Shown here: positions 41,367 through 52,220 of the stretch, in pieces
Position numbering within the stretch: the first letter of the stretch is position 1
Layout of the letters: each line of letters starts with the position of its first letter
Assembly: GCA_951394405.1 (NCBI GenBank)
Contig: OX596334.1
Coordinates: 2,170,001 to 2,234,000, forward strand
DNA from: Coprinellus micaceus
Taxonomy: Eukaryota > Basidiomycota > Agaricomycetes > Agaricales > Psathyrellaceae
Reading direction: 5' to 3'
Length of the DNA: 64,000 nt
Notes under the pieces: generated by a model
Seen by the model: the letters and a program-made list of their open reading frames with translations, nothing else
The model's database searches: none
Told to the model about the DNA's origin: nothing
Position numbers and translations under genes: made by a program

Positions 41367-43579
41367 TTATCTCCTCCCATGTCCTCCCCCAAAATTGCGG
41401 CCACTATCCCTTTCCCTGTCTCCACCGCCGTATCTTCGGTCTCGATCCCTCTCCCCTCTGTACCCCCTCTCGCCTCCACCACCAGCCCCATGACCGTATT
41501 TCGGTCTAGCCTTGCCCTCTCGCCTCTTCCGCTCTCTCTCTTCCTCTCGTGCCTGGGCTCCCCTCGCTCTGGGGTCAATGACCTCATACTCCCTCTCCGC
41601 CTTCGCCACTTCCTCCGCATTGCCATCTTTCGGGAAGCATAATGCGTGGCCGAGGAACCCTGTATCATCATCGACGTCAATAGGTTCGGGCTCGAGCCCA
41701 TCTCCAGCAGCCTCCTTATGCCCTCCTGCTTCTCCTGCTTCGTGGCTGCCAGGGGCGTCGTCTTCGTCTTCGTCAACAGCTATCGTGTTCTTTAGCCGAT
41801 CCCGGAAGCTCTCCATCATCCCCAACACGTCCACCTCGTCCTTCCGCTTGCCTTCTTTCAATGCCGCCTTTCGCCCACGACCCTTACTATACTTCTTCAT
41901 CTCTTCCTCCAGGTAAGAAACCTTGGGCTTTTTGCGTTGGTGGGAATCAGAATCGGAGTCAGAGCCATGCCCTCCCGTCCGCCGGGTAAGTTTGCGGATG
42001 TCAGCTTCCATGCGCGCGATTTGTGCTTTGTGCGAGTCGCTACGCGATGTGTAATGAGTAAACTGGGGAAACGGAGGGTTGGGCCCAACGTACGCGGCAA
42101 TATCCTTCTCCTTCGCGTGCTTCTCCCGGATCTTTGTGATATCCTCCATTACATCTGCCTTAGCCTTCCCCTTGTTTTTCCCCTCGGGCTTCGAGGACGA
42201 CGAAGCTCTCGCTGGGGGCTCTGGGGTGGAATCGCGTTCGTCTCGCTTAGGTTTAGACGCTTGGGCAGACTGGATATGTGTTACAAAGTTCGGGAGTGGG
42301 ACACCTGCGGACGCGGTTGTGACTGGTGTCGTGTCGAGCACTGTAGGGGGATGGTTTAGTTGTTAGTGGAAAGAGTACGGGGTTACGCGTACAGTCGGGG
42401 CGGAATATGGCTTTCTTCTTGAATACCACGGGCTCCTCTTCCTCCTCCCCTCCTTCGTCTTCCCCAAAACTCAGAAGCTTCACGTTCCTGAGAACCGAAA
42501 GTGGTCAGTTGGAAGAAACGGGTACGGCCTCCGGATGCTCACTTTTTCGCGCCTCTCCGCCTCTGCTCCTCTTCCCTCTCTTTCTGTGCTTCTTCGCGGG
42601 CTTTCAGCTGCGCCCGCCGCTCGGCCGCAGTAATTCGCGGTACAATGTCGTCGAAAGGATTGTCGATGATGCGAATGGACTTGATTTTAGGGGGGCTACA
42701 CGTCGTCAGCGACAAGAAATGGACGGCATGGATGAGACGTACTATACCGGTCGGTTGTCCTTGTCAATCTCTGTCCGGGGGAATCAGTTTCTGAGTTGTT
42801 TCTCAGCGACCTGGGTATACATACCCATTTCTCCAATCTTCATCACGTCTGAGTAGGGGGGTCGGTATACGTTAGGAGGTGTGGAGGGCTCGACGTACTG
42901 TATACTGTATCACCCATACATCTCCCAAAAAGCGTGTGCTTTCCGTGAAGTTCGTCTGCTCGATCTGCGTCGTCGTTCCTTTTCAGTTACGGTCCATTGA
43001 AATCGCAGTTGCCAGGCATACCGAGGGTGATGAAGAACTGCGAGTCGTTCGAGTTCTTTGCGCCGTTGTTCGCCATGCCCACAATTCCTCGATGTGCATA
43101 GCGCAGGCGAGGGTGAATTTCATCCTCAAATGGTTCTATCCGCAGACACCGAGTGAGTTTGGGTAGCATTGGACAAGGGTAAATTTGACGCACCTCCATA
43201 GAATGATTCTCCTCCGTTTCCCGTCCCTGTCCTGTCACCCGTTTGGACAAGAAATCCTGGCACAATTCTATTCGGGTTCAAGGTCAATAGGTCGTCGTCG
43301 AACTACTCAAAATGACCGTACCGATGGAAGATGACCCCATCGTAGTAACCTACACACCAAGTCAGAAAATGACAGACGCAGCGAGTAGGGATCCTTACAC
43401 ACCCTCCAGGGCCAGAGCGATAAAGTTTCGACATGTTTTGGGCGCTTCCTTTTGACAAGCATCAGCATGAGCCTTTGGTCATACCATGAGAACTCAGAAC
43501 ATACCTTGGACCACAACTCGATGTCGATCTCCCCAACTGTCGTGTCAATAATCACGCGTCCTTTCGTAGGGAGTGCCAT
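41367..43579 (-). CDS. CWC27: spliceosome-associated cyclophilin Cwc27
   Basis: Twelve exons: 43579..43505, 43448..43403, 43349..43322, 43267..43194, 43135..43022, 42964..42899, 42848..42825, 42770..42743, 42695..42543, 42487..42393, 42340..42094 and 42039..41367, giving 540 aa. A cyclophilin domain fills residues 1-165: G-R-V-I-I-D-T-T-V-G-E-I-D-I-E-L-W, D-G-V-I-F-H-R-I-V-P-G-F-L-V-Q and N-S-N-D-S-Q-F-F-I-T-L. A charged, coiled, Arg/Gly-rich C-terminal region follows with N-P-F-D-D-I-V-P-R, diagnostic for Cwc27. Cwc27 pairs with Cwc22 in activated spliceosomes. The catalytic Arg of active cyclophilins is present in F-H-R, but the Trp that binds cyclosporin appears replaced (D-E-L-H-G). The gene lacks the usual extended N-terminus; it begins M-A-L-P-T-K. 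The 54-nt intron at 42093..42040 is stop-free. Confidence 0.9.
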
Positions 43580-44296
43580 TCCAAGCCCTTCCAACGGCTT
43601 TGGGTCGCAATGAGAGGGAGTTCAGGGTAGTTTGGGTCGAAGAGCGTCACCGCTGGGCAAAAGGGTCCTGGAATGTGGGCAAGGCCAGTCGAGGCAATAG
43701 ACGCGCACAATCACGTGAGACGTTCGGCATCCAGAGCGTGCGACACGGCAGCAGGCGTGCGTTTGATGGATCTTGAACACCCACGAGTTGAACTTCTTGA
43801 GCCACTGAATGCTCCATCGCGAACTTATGCTGCGAGGCCATCCTTGCTAATGCCACTCGTCACCTGCCACGCGTCCAGTCTGCGCCCTTTAGGAAGGGCC
43901 ATTGCTGCAGCTGCGTATCTCCTTCACGTTTTGGTTGGCGAAACATGGACTTGATCATGGCATGCGCAGCATGATGCCATTCAACTTCGCGAAGGCTATC
44001 CGTGTGGGCTTTGACGTGCTTCGCCCCATTTCCGTTTAACCCTATTGTGCTGCGGATGACCGTTCGGTCTGCTTGACGCTCAACCGTTGCTCGAGCTAGC
44101 AGATCTCGCGTTTTACGGGCGAGGGCCTCCAATGTGCTGCGTGAAATGCCGATGGAACTCGTCAGCGCTCAATAGTGGAGACCTTGAAACGGCCGGCCCT
44201 CGCATGGTGCTCTTATAATCTGTAGCCACCGTCGGCCTAGTATCACTGACACCCTGCACCTCTTCTTCTTCACCTCCCTTTGATACTTCTGGAACC
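43580..44296. promoter_or_regulatory. divergent intergenic region, CWC27 / SDR
   Basis: 717 bp between divergent start codons. A minus-strand ORF of 90 codons (44132..43860) has a plausible basic N-terminus (A-R-K-T-R-D-L-L-A-R-A) but no recognisable family and no supporting intron, so I do not call it a gene. The SDR side ends in a C/T-rich leader. Confidence 0.45.
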
Positions 44297-45699
44297 ATGC
44301 CTAACCTCGGCGCAGTTCGTGCTTCTCTCGCAGAAGTCTATCCACCAAAGTCGACTTTCAGTGTCGACGATATTCCTGACCTCACTGGCAAAGTCATCAT
44401 TGTGACTGGTGCGAATGCAGGTACGCTGGCCTTCAGGATGCTCGGGCCCGTGAGGAAACTAATTCATAAATTCGATCCTAGGCGTAGGAAAGGAGACCGC
44501 CAAGGTTCGTTCATACTCTGTAGCTAAAATGAAATAGGACTCCTAACGAAAGAAATGCGTTCCCAACACCAGGCGCTCCTGAATCACAATGCGAAAGTCT
44601 ACTTCGCGGCTCGGAGCCAAGAAAAAGCCGAGCAGGCGATCCAAGAGCTGAAGACAGAGACCGGCAAGGAAGGCATATTCCTCAAGCTCGACTTGGGTGA
44701 TCTCAGGTCGGTTAAAGTTGCTGCTGAGGAATTTTTGAGGTGAGGACTGAGACGGCCCTCCCATCTTTTCCGACTTCACGGGATGTTAACTGATGCCTTC
44801 CTTACAGGAAAGAGGAAGCCCTACATGTGCTGTTCAACAACGCGTCAGTCGATACTTCCCTACAACTTAAGTACACGCCTAGTCCTGACTTCCTCTCTGT
44901 CGCTAGCGGAGTCATGGCACCACCTGTCGAAAACGTGACAGCACAAGGATACGATCTCCAGTTTGGCACCAACGTTCTTGGTAGGCACCACAATCCCATG
45001 TTATTTCATTTTGACCTCACATATTCACGCAACGCAGGGCACTTCTACTTCACGAGACTGCTGATCCCAGCTCTCCTCAACGCCACCAAATTCAGTCGCG
45101 ATGGGAAAGCGAGGGTCGTCAATACATCTTCTTCAGGGTCTTATATCGCCGCCCTCAACTTCGACACGCTCAAGGACGGTCCTCTTCGCCGCAAGAAAGG
45201 TGCCCAAGAGCTCTACAGTCAAAGCAAGCTCGTGAGTTTTGTTCCCCGCCTTGTTGATGTACAAGGCTTACCTGGGTGTGGTATAGGGCAACGTGCTTGT
45301 GTCGAATGAACTCGCCCGACGCTACGGGAGCCAAGGCATCGTCTCAACATCGCTCAATCCGGGGAACCTCGATTCTGAGCTTACTCGCCATTGGAATAAG
45401 GTGCAGGCCAAGGTCGTCGTGAGTGCCATCCCTGTTACCAGCTTCTGCTGAATTCTTTGTTATTTTATTTTTGGCACTCTAACCAACTCTACTTGTAGCG
45501 CGCGTTGATATTGCACCCCGTTCCTTTCGGTGCCCTTACCCAGCTCTACGCTGGGACGACAGAAGAAGGCGCCAATTTCAACGGGCAGTGGCTCAGACCG
45601 TGGGCTCGTGTTGGCCAGCATCCCAACCCGTTGACGAGGGATGAAAGCCTCGCCGAGGAACTCTGGGAGTGGTGCGAAGCGCAGGTCGCGAATATTTGA
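44297..45699 (+). CDS. short-chain dehydrogenase/reductase
   Basis: Eight exons: 44297..44420, 44482..44504, 44573..44739, 44808..44843, 44907..44980, 45038..45231, 45287..45418 and 45499..45699, giving 316 aa. A Rossmann fold is clear: T-G-A-N-A-G-V-G-K-E-T-A (37-48) for the cofactor, L-D-L-G-D-L (89-94), V-L-F-N-N-A-G-V-M (113-121), the catalytic Ser in V-N-T-S-S-S-G-S and Y201-S-Q-S-K205. R in the F-A-A-R-S loop after beta-2 favours NADP(H). This pattern is that of fungal retinol-dehydrogenase/WW-domain-oxidoreductase-like SDRs; the true substrate cannot be told. The N-N-A-G motif is split by an intron with a GTCAGT donor at 44844, and only the spliced form restores it. Confidence 0.9.
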
Positions 45700-46166
45700 T
45701 ACCCACGTCGCGCTGGATACACTTGCCCTCGTGCTTTACTTACGACCCCACGTGTAATGAGGGTTTTCTCCTCACCTATGCCCCTTCCCTCGAATTCTAG
45801 CCGCCTCCCTTTGTCCCCGGCCCACGACCGTGCATTCCATCAACGGTCGGATTCATCTCCCTCGTACTCAGGCTCACCGAAGATGGAGCATCCTACGCAG
45901 TAGTTACGCGGCGGGTCGTCGGGGGCACGCGGTGAAGAGAACGAGGTAATGCGGAGAGCTGCGAGTGGGACACATACCACCGAAAGGTGGTATGGAGCTC
46001 AAAGAGTCTGAGACTAGGTTCAACCTGAATGCTAAATCCTGGTTTCAGTTGATCCGAGTCGTAGGTGAATACATGAAGGGAACCCCCTAGGAAACGCGGG
46101 CGCAGAACTGTCTAATGGCAAAGTATTGCTCTAGTGAAATGCAAAGATGAAAATGGAGAGTGCTGA
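45700..46166. other. convergent intergenic region
   Basis: 467 bp between two convergent genes; expected 3' UTRs, no supported coding sequence. Confidence 0.5.
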
Positions 46167-49100
46167 TCAAGCTGCAGACCCCAGGAACGCCTCGTCCAAT
46201 TTGATGGCTTCGTATACCCTGAAGGTCCTAACATGGGTCATCTCTCCCCGAGAATAAGGTGGGGCCACAGCTCCCATTGGCGTGAAGGGCCGAGGCTCTG
46301 GCCGTGCTGCTGTTGCAGCAGTGGGTGGTTGCTCTTGAGGAGTGCTGATGAGCTGAGAGCTCGAGCTTGAGTTCGAGTTTGAAGACGCGATTTTCGGTGT
46401 GATTTGGGATCTGGCAGTGGTGGGGCTCTCGGGGCCATCGAGCGGCCATGCGAATCGTTGACGGAATTCCCTGCAGATGCCCGTGTTAACTTTGAAAATT
46501 GAGGGGTACAAGGGCGACTGACGATTGGTACTCCCATACAGCGTCCTGCCCGTCTGACGAGATTGACATAATAGATTCGCGGGTACTGGCGGAGTCCGAT
46601 AGGGAAGGCGACTTGTCCCTGCGGCGGTAATCTGGGGGATGGTTGAATCGAGCTCGGAGGAATCTAAGCAAAGCGTAAGTCATACGCGGGGGTGTATCCC
46701 GGGAACACTCATACCCTTCATATTCCCATAGCGCTTCAAGGACGGAATCCTCATCGATTTCCTCGTCTTCTGTCGCCTCCATAGCGTGCTCCACCAGAAA
46801 CTTCTTACAGGACAGTAGTAGACGGAGATGCTTCGACGCGTGGATCTCCAATTCCTGTTGCGCCATTGGGATAAACGTCGAAGGAGACAGCACCAATCCA
46901 GGAGATCGAGACAGTGCGGTGCCGACATGGCGTGCAGACCCAACCGTTCGCGCTGGCGACGGGGAAGGAATATGCGTCAGATGACTGCCGAAACTACCAT
47001 ATCGATCGTGGCTCTTGACAGAATCATCCAAAGGCCTCCCCCTCGGCCTATCTTCCTCACCCGCCACCTCCGGTGGCGCAAGCGACAGGTGCATCGTCGT
47101 GACTTCCCTGGCATGGCCAAAGACATCCATCATCAGATCCAAGACGAACTCTTCCGGGCGCATGTGAATGCCGAACTTGTGAGTGAGCATGTGCTCGAAC
47201 AGCGACTCCAAGTCTCGAGATGTCGCAGCATGGCGGTTCCACGTCCGAAGCCGGTTGCTAGTCTGGGTTGTTCGACTTCGGTTCCTCGGACGAGACACAG
47301 AACGTGTTCGTGGATCGCGTTGGAATGACGGGCGCTCGAACCTCGCCTCCGGCTCTTTGCCACTAAGCGTAGCAGTGTCGTCGGCATCGCTCTCGGCATC
47401 GCTCTCCCCTTCCTCCTTGACTTGATACAGCTCGAGAATATCTTCCTCATCCTCCTCATCTTCGTCTGGGAAACCAAGACCAGGGTTAGGGTGCTCGGAA
47501 TCATCGTAGATGCAGAACGTGGAGAAGGCGGAGGTGGGGATGTTGATGTCTAGCTGAGGGGCGAACATGTTTAGCTGAGGGGTGGAAGGCGTCGGGAGAT
47601 CGCCCACTGATGTTATCGGGGGCTTGCCGTAGGGGAATAGGATGCTGTCATCGATCAACTCCAACCGCCCTCCGATAGTAAGAACCCGGCAGACTTCCTG
47701 GAACACAAACATCCAAGCGTCCGCGGTCATGCACAGCGTCAGGGAGGACATGCGCACGAGGTCGAAAGAATTGTCATTGAATGGAAGCCGTTGCTTCAAA
47801 CTGAGGAGGCGTTGAGGTGGGGAATTGCAAGGTAAGGGTGAAGCACTCACAAATTGCCTCTCACAAATCGAATGTTGTCGGCGACCCCTTGCTTTATCGC
47901 CCAAGGCAAAAGGACCTTCGAGATATCCACCATATCGTACCCAGTAACCTTCGTTCCATGGCCTTTCCAAGCAATGGCGGCTTCAACAACCCAATGCCTG
48001 AAAAGATAGGGTAAGGCCCTGTGAACTGCGAAAATGGCCATATGACGTACCCTTGCCCACACCCCAGGTCAAGAACAGTGGCAGGCGGGTCGGAACCATA
48101 TTCGTAGAAGCTGGGACACCCTGTCCCGTTCAGTCGATTGAGGAGATCACCTGTGTGCCGATCACTGTGGATCATCCATGTTCGTTAATTTCGTTATGAA
48201 ACGGATGGCAGAATACGTACTTGTCAAGGAGGATGGAGTCGTAAGGATCCAAAGGGTACGAGCCAATCCTCGATTTGATCCTTTGAACACGCTCCTGCCG
48301 GCGCACTTCTGGTGATAGCCGTTGAGCCTTGTAGGCTTCAAACTCGGGACCAACTGGGCCGCCACCGCTTGTCGTCGAGCCAATCATTGAGCCATCATAG
48401 GTGGCATCGTCTTCAGAACGTTCGGATTTGTTCATGAGAGTGAAAGCCATGGGGGACAGTGGCGGTGTGTCGGGCCTGACGAGCTCGGCTGCGGACTTCT
48501 TCTTCCCGAGGGGGATACCCATGAAGCGCTTGCGGCTACCAGCATCTGACCCGCTCGACACTCCAGAGTTCCTCGAGCTCTTGGCCTTCTTAGAGAACTT
48601 GAGACTCGGCATTGTCAGTGGCGTTGCCGTAGGGTGGGCCCGAGAGCGTCCGCCTGGGTAAACGAATCCTGGATTAGAACGGCTCGAGCCTGACGAACTG
48701 CCAGACGTCGTAGTCGTATTCGCCGTGGCTGTCGACATTTTGCGCGGTCTATCAAACCCGTCTCCCACTCGAGGCATGATGTGGCTCTGATCACCCTTCG
48801 ACGAGCCCGACGATGAATGCTCAGACCTTGCCAAGGATGTAGCCGGGCGAGAATGCGGACTGTTCGAGGCCAGCAGCGTGGGGGATGCCTCAGATTCAGG
48901 ATACTTGCCCTTCCCTACTTGACCCTTACCTTTCTTCCCCATGATATTGAGGCGCGTTTTACCGGTTGTAGTTGAAATCTTGGGTTTGACGGTGGAACGA
49001 GATCCGGGGAAGACAAATGTGGGTGTAGCCTTATCTTGTGACCCACTTGACACCGAGGATCTTCGCGAGGAGCTATATCCTGGCGCACCGGAGTAGTTTG

Positions 49101-50250
49101 AAGCTTGGCCATCTGTCGATGGGGCGATGGATTCATTCCCGGGCGAGGTGGGTTCGAAGTCCGGAAAGGTCATCGCACGCCGCTTCGTAGCTGAATTGCT
49201 GCTTTCGCCAAACTGCCGTGGCGTCAATGGGGACACCGAGTCGTCAAGGTAGGCCAGGCCGCCATCGCGCTCTGGGGGAGGGGATGGCCAAACGGATTGG
49301 TTAGTCCGGTCGCTGACACCTCCACGATTGTTCTCCCAGCCAGGCGTGGCGGATGCGGCGGTGGCAACCTGCAGGCGAGGCCTAGCTAGCGCGTATGGCA
49401 CCCCGTACGCGGGCACGTTGTTGGATAGAGGACCAGCGGCACGAGGTACGGGAGGCGGTTGAAGTAACAGCGAAGTGTTGACACCGCTTAGCCTTGGGAT
49501 CGGAGACTCGTAATTTCCAGGGAAGGGGGGTGGTGGTGCCGGGGATCGAGGTGGGGAGGGGATGATCGGCCCATACGGAGTGGCTGGCGAGGGCATTTTC
49601 TCTGGGGGATAGGGCGAAGCGCTCATGGGATGGCCGGTTATTGGGTTGTGGGGTAGAGGCCGACCATTCCTAGGCCGTGGGGGTGGAGGTGGTTGGTAGC
49701 TCGCCTCCAGAAAGATGTGTGGGGGTGATTGAGGAAATTCGTTTGCATATGGATGCTGATCCTGGATAGTGGCAGGCATATTGGATGTCGATACAGCCTT
49801 TTTGAGGGGCGGAGAGGCACCATTTCCCTCGTAGCGGCGCTCATGGGCGTAGGATTGCTGCTGCGGTAGAGCGGGGAAATGTGTCTCAGGAGAAGGATAG
49901 GCGCCGGAGATGGACGAGACCGTTGGAGAGGATAAGTAATTTGAGGGGGCAGGGGATCGATAACCTTGGAGGGGTTGTACGCTCCCGGGGGTTGCTGAAC
50001 GCGAAATGCGCATACCAAGCTCAGCCGACGAGTAGTCATGGGTTACGGTGTTGCCATACTGTTCTCGACCGTGGGGGTTGGGGGGTGGTGCGGATGGGTG
50101 GCCTGGAGGAGGATTGACTGCTTTAGCAGTTGGAGCGACGGACTTGGATCTGGAGAACAAGCCCTTCAATGGGCTGTCCTTGTGCTCCTTCGGTTCCTTC
50201 AGTGGTTCTTGTCGTATCCTCTTCCTCCCAGCTGCCGTGCGGGAGGACAT
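46167..50250 (-). CDS. large class I SAM-dependent methyltransferase-domain protein
   Basis: Exons 50250..48221, 48164..48051, 47997..47851, 47800..46715, 46663..46523 and 46470..46167 give 1273 aa. The first 660 residues are Pro/Ser-rich, disordered and basic. A short helix (P-L-D-P-Y-D-S-I-L-L-D-N-D-R-H-T-G-D-L-L) leads into the methyltransferase fold: motif I V-L-D-L-G-C-G-Q-G (about 707-715), then W-V-V-E-A-A, G-Y-D-M-V-D, I-R-F-V-R-G-N-F, N-S-F-D-L-V-R-M and V-C-R-V-L-T-I-G-G-R-L-E-L-I-D. An acidic/Ser-rich insertion follows and a C-terminal domain ends R-T-F-R-V-Y-E-A-I-K-L-D-E-A. Proteins of this layout are common in mushrooms but lack a known substrate. The intron at 46714..46664 is 51 nt and stop-free, so it may be retained in gene models; splicing gives Y-E-G-F-L-R-A-R. 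Confidence 0.82.
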
Positions 50251-51804
50251 GGCTGGGCGAGGTAAAACTGTCTGGAGACGTGGAGTCAGTGAGAGTAGAA
50301 GGCCAAAAGAGTGGGGAGCGAGTGGGCGTCAAAAATAGAGGGCGATAAACAAGGGAGGCCGCACCTGGGCCAGGCGCCTGGAGGATTGTTACCAAAGCGG
50401 TCAGTGAGGTATGCTAACATCTGGTTAGAGTTTAGATGGACGACAGATTGGGGTTGGTCCATAAGGAAAGATTCGTGATGGGCTTTCAGGGCGGTTCAAT
50501 TCGAAGGCTTGCATCGGAACGACGACCTGCCATGTCCACGTCGCGCTGTGGCTCAAGACACCGGTTATCTGAAAAACCAGCGGGCGAACCGCGACGCTTC
50601 TTTGGTTTCTGACATGATGGCGCACATGCTTATCCATGCGGCGGGAGAAGGTGGTGAAGAACACCACTTTGCTGTCCAAGCGCTGTTTGCTGAACCAAAA
50701 CCCTCTGGTCAATGCAAGTGATCTTTGCGCCAACACACCATGGAGAGCAGAAACACACCTTCAACACCTAGGTCCCGTATCACATGCAAACAAGCAGTCA
50801 GCGCTGGGTTATCGACTTATCGCCCAATCATTCCTCCCCAGAAAAAAATGGGAGATAAGTGTATTCGGCACATTTGTATTCGAAGCTTGGTGCGTTGCCG
50901 AGCCGGCTTGTACATTGCAACTGGCCATTCGCTTGGATACCTTTCCATGCTTCGGGAACCGAATTCTTCAGGCGCTAGGAGGATGCTTGGATTGCAATAT
51001 CTGAAGTGCTGGAACAGAGGCGAATCGCTAATGCCAACCGCTACCGAGCAGGGCTGCCGAGCACGAGATTCCCACGACTTGTCCAAGAGATAAGATGCAA
51101 GCGCTATCTAATCTCCCCTCCTCCAACATCTACCCTTTTACTTTCCTCTATTGTATGTCTCCACCTAGAAATTGACATGGATAACGCCTACACACCCTTT
51201 TTGCTCGTTATCCGTGCCAAGGGAACTCAAGGGAACCGTAACCGCTTCTGAAGAGCTGGTGCGCACCAGCTAATCTTTTGAGTTCAGAAGCACCGAGTCC
51301 CCAGAACGAAGCACTCCCCGTACACACAGCAAGGGCCCACCTTGTCGGATGCTTTGGCAAGGACAAGGTATTTCCCCAAGTGTGTCAAAGCCACACTCAC
51401 GGGCGCCTAACCGCCATTGTTTATCACAGGCATCTCAACTGATCTTCACCAGGTCTCCGAGTCGCATGCACAGCTCTCATACCTTCTCACTCAAGGTAAA
51501 CATCTCCGCACACATTCACACAGGAAAAATGGGACTTCTTTTTGTTTGGAGAGCATAGCGGTGACAGTGCAAACCCTGCAGCTTCGAAATGTGCTATACA
51601 TATGATTCTTGCGACATGCTCGGACTACAGAAGTCGTCCTCAGCGTCCGCGGAGCCCAGCAAGCACTCGATGCCCCACCTCCACGTAAGGGTGAAACTTT
51701 CAGTTTTTTGAGCTTGGGCTTACTCCCCCACACCACTTGTTTGAATTCGTTGTCGCACGACACTGTAAATTGGAAGCCTGACATTGGGCAACCCTGAGTG
51801 CCAT
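50251..51804. other. long intergenic region
   Basis: About 1.5 kb upstream of the methyltransferase gene and well upstream of the ammonium transporter. ORFs are short and overlap on both strands; none shows a domain or intron. No repeat recognised. Confidence 0.45.
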
Positions 51805-52012
51805 AGATAACAGGTGGAGATAAGTGGGTCCTAGGGTGTGGCCCTTCGCAAACGCTCAGATCTAAGCAACACCTTCTCCAGGACAAAACACAGTCAACCG
51901 TTTTGTATTCATGAAGCACAGCAAGTCGGTTACCTGGTGGGGTCCCAAGAGTGGCTGAGGCCCTCCTCGTGTGCAGCCAACTGGTATGGATTCCTACTTA
52001 TCGCCCTTATCT
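51805..52012. promoter_or_regulatory. cluster of four HGATAR sites upstream of the ammonium transporter
   Basis: AGATAA occurs at 51805-51810 and 51818-51823 on the plus strand; on the minus strand CGATAA is at 51998-52003 and AGATAA at 52007-52012. HGATAR is the site of Nit2/AreA-type GATA factors that switch on nitrogen-uptake genes when ammonium is scarce. The sites lie about 210-415 bp before the ATG. Confidence 0.5.
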
Positions 52013-52131
52013 AATATCTTCGCTACCCTAGGCTAACTCAATTCATAGGGCCTGGACGGGGTTTACACCTATTACTTCTCACCATCATTCAGGAGTAGAC
52101 ATCCATCTAGACTAACAGGCATCCCGGAATG

Positions 52132-52138
52132 TATATAA
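52132..52138 (+). promoter_or_regulatory. TATA box of the ammonium transporter gene
   Basis: TATATAA, 83 bp upstream of the ATG at 52221. Confidence 0.5.
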
Positions 52139-52220
52139 CCTCGCATTCCCTGTGTCAGGCGCCATATCGCTTCTCTCCACTGAACCTTTCCCTTTCCCAA
52201 GGCCCAAAAGAGGTCTCGCC

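Noticed and set aside
43860..44132. 90-codon minus ORF between CWC27 and the SDR gene
   Set aside because: Plausible length and basic N-terminus but no recognisable family and no splice evidence; kept only as a note in the intergenic entry.
46828..47328. 166-codon plus-strand ORF
   Set aside because: Antisense to the methyltransferase gene; Arg/His-rich composition typical of a shadow frame.
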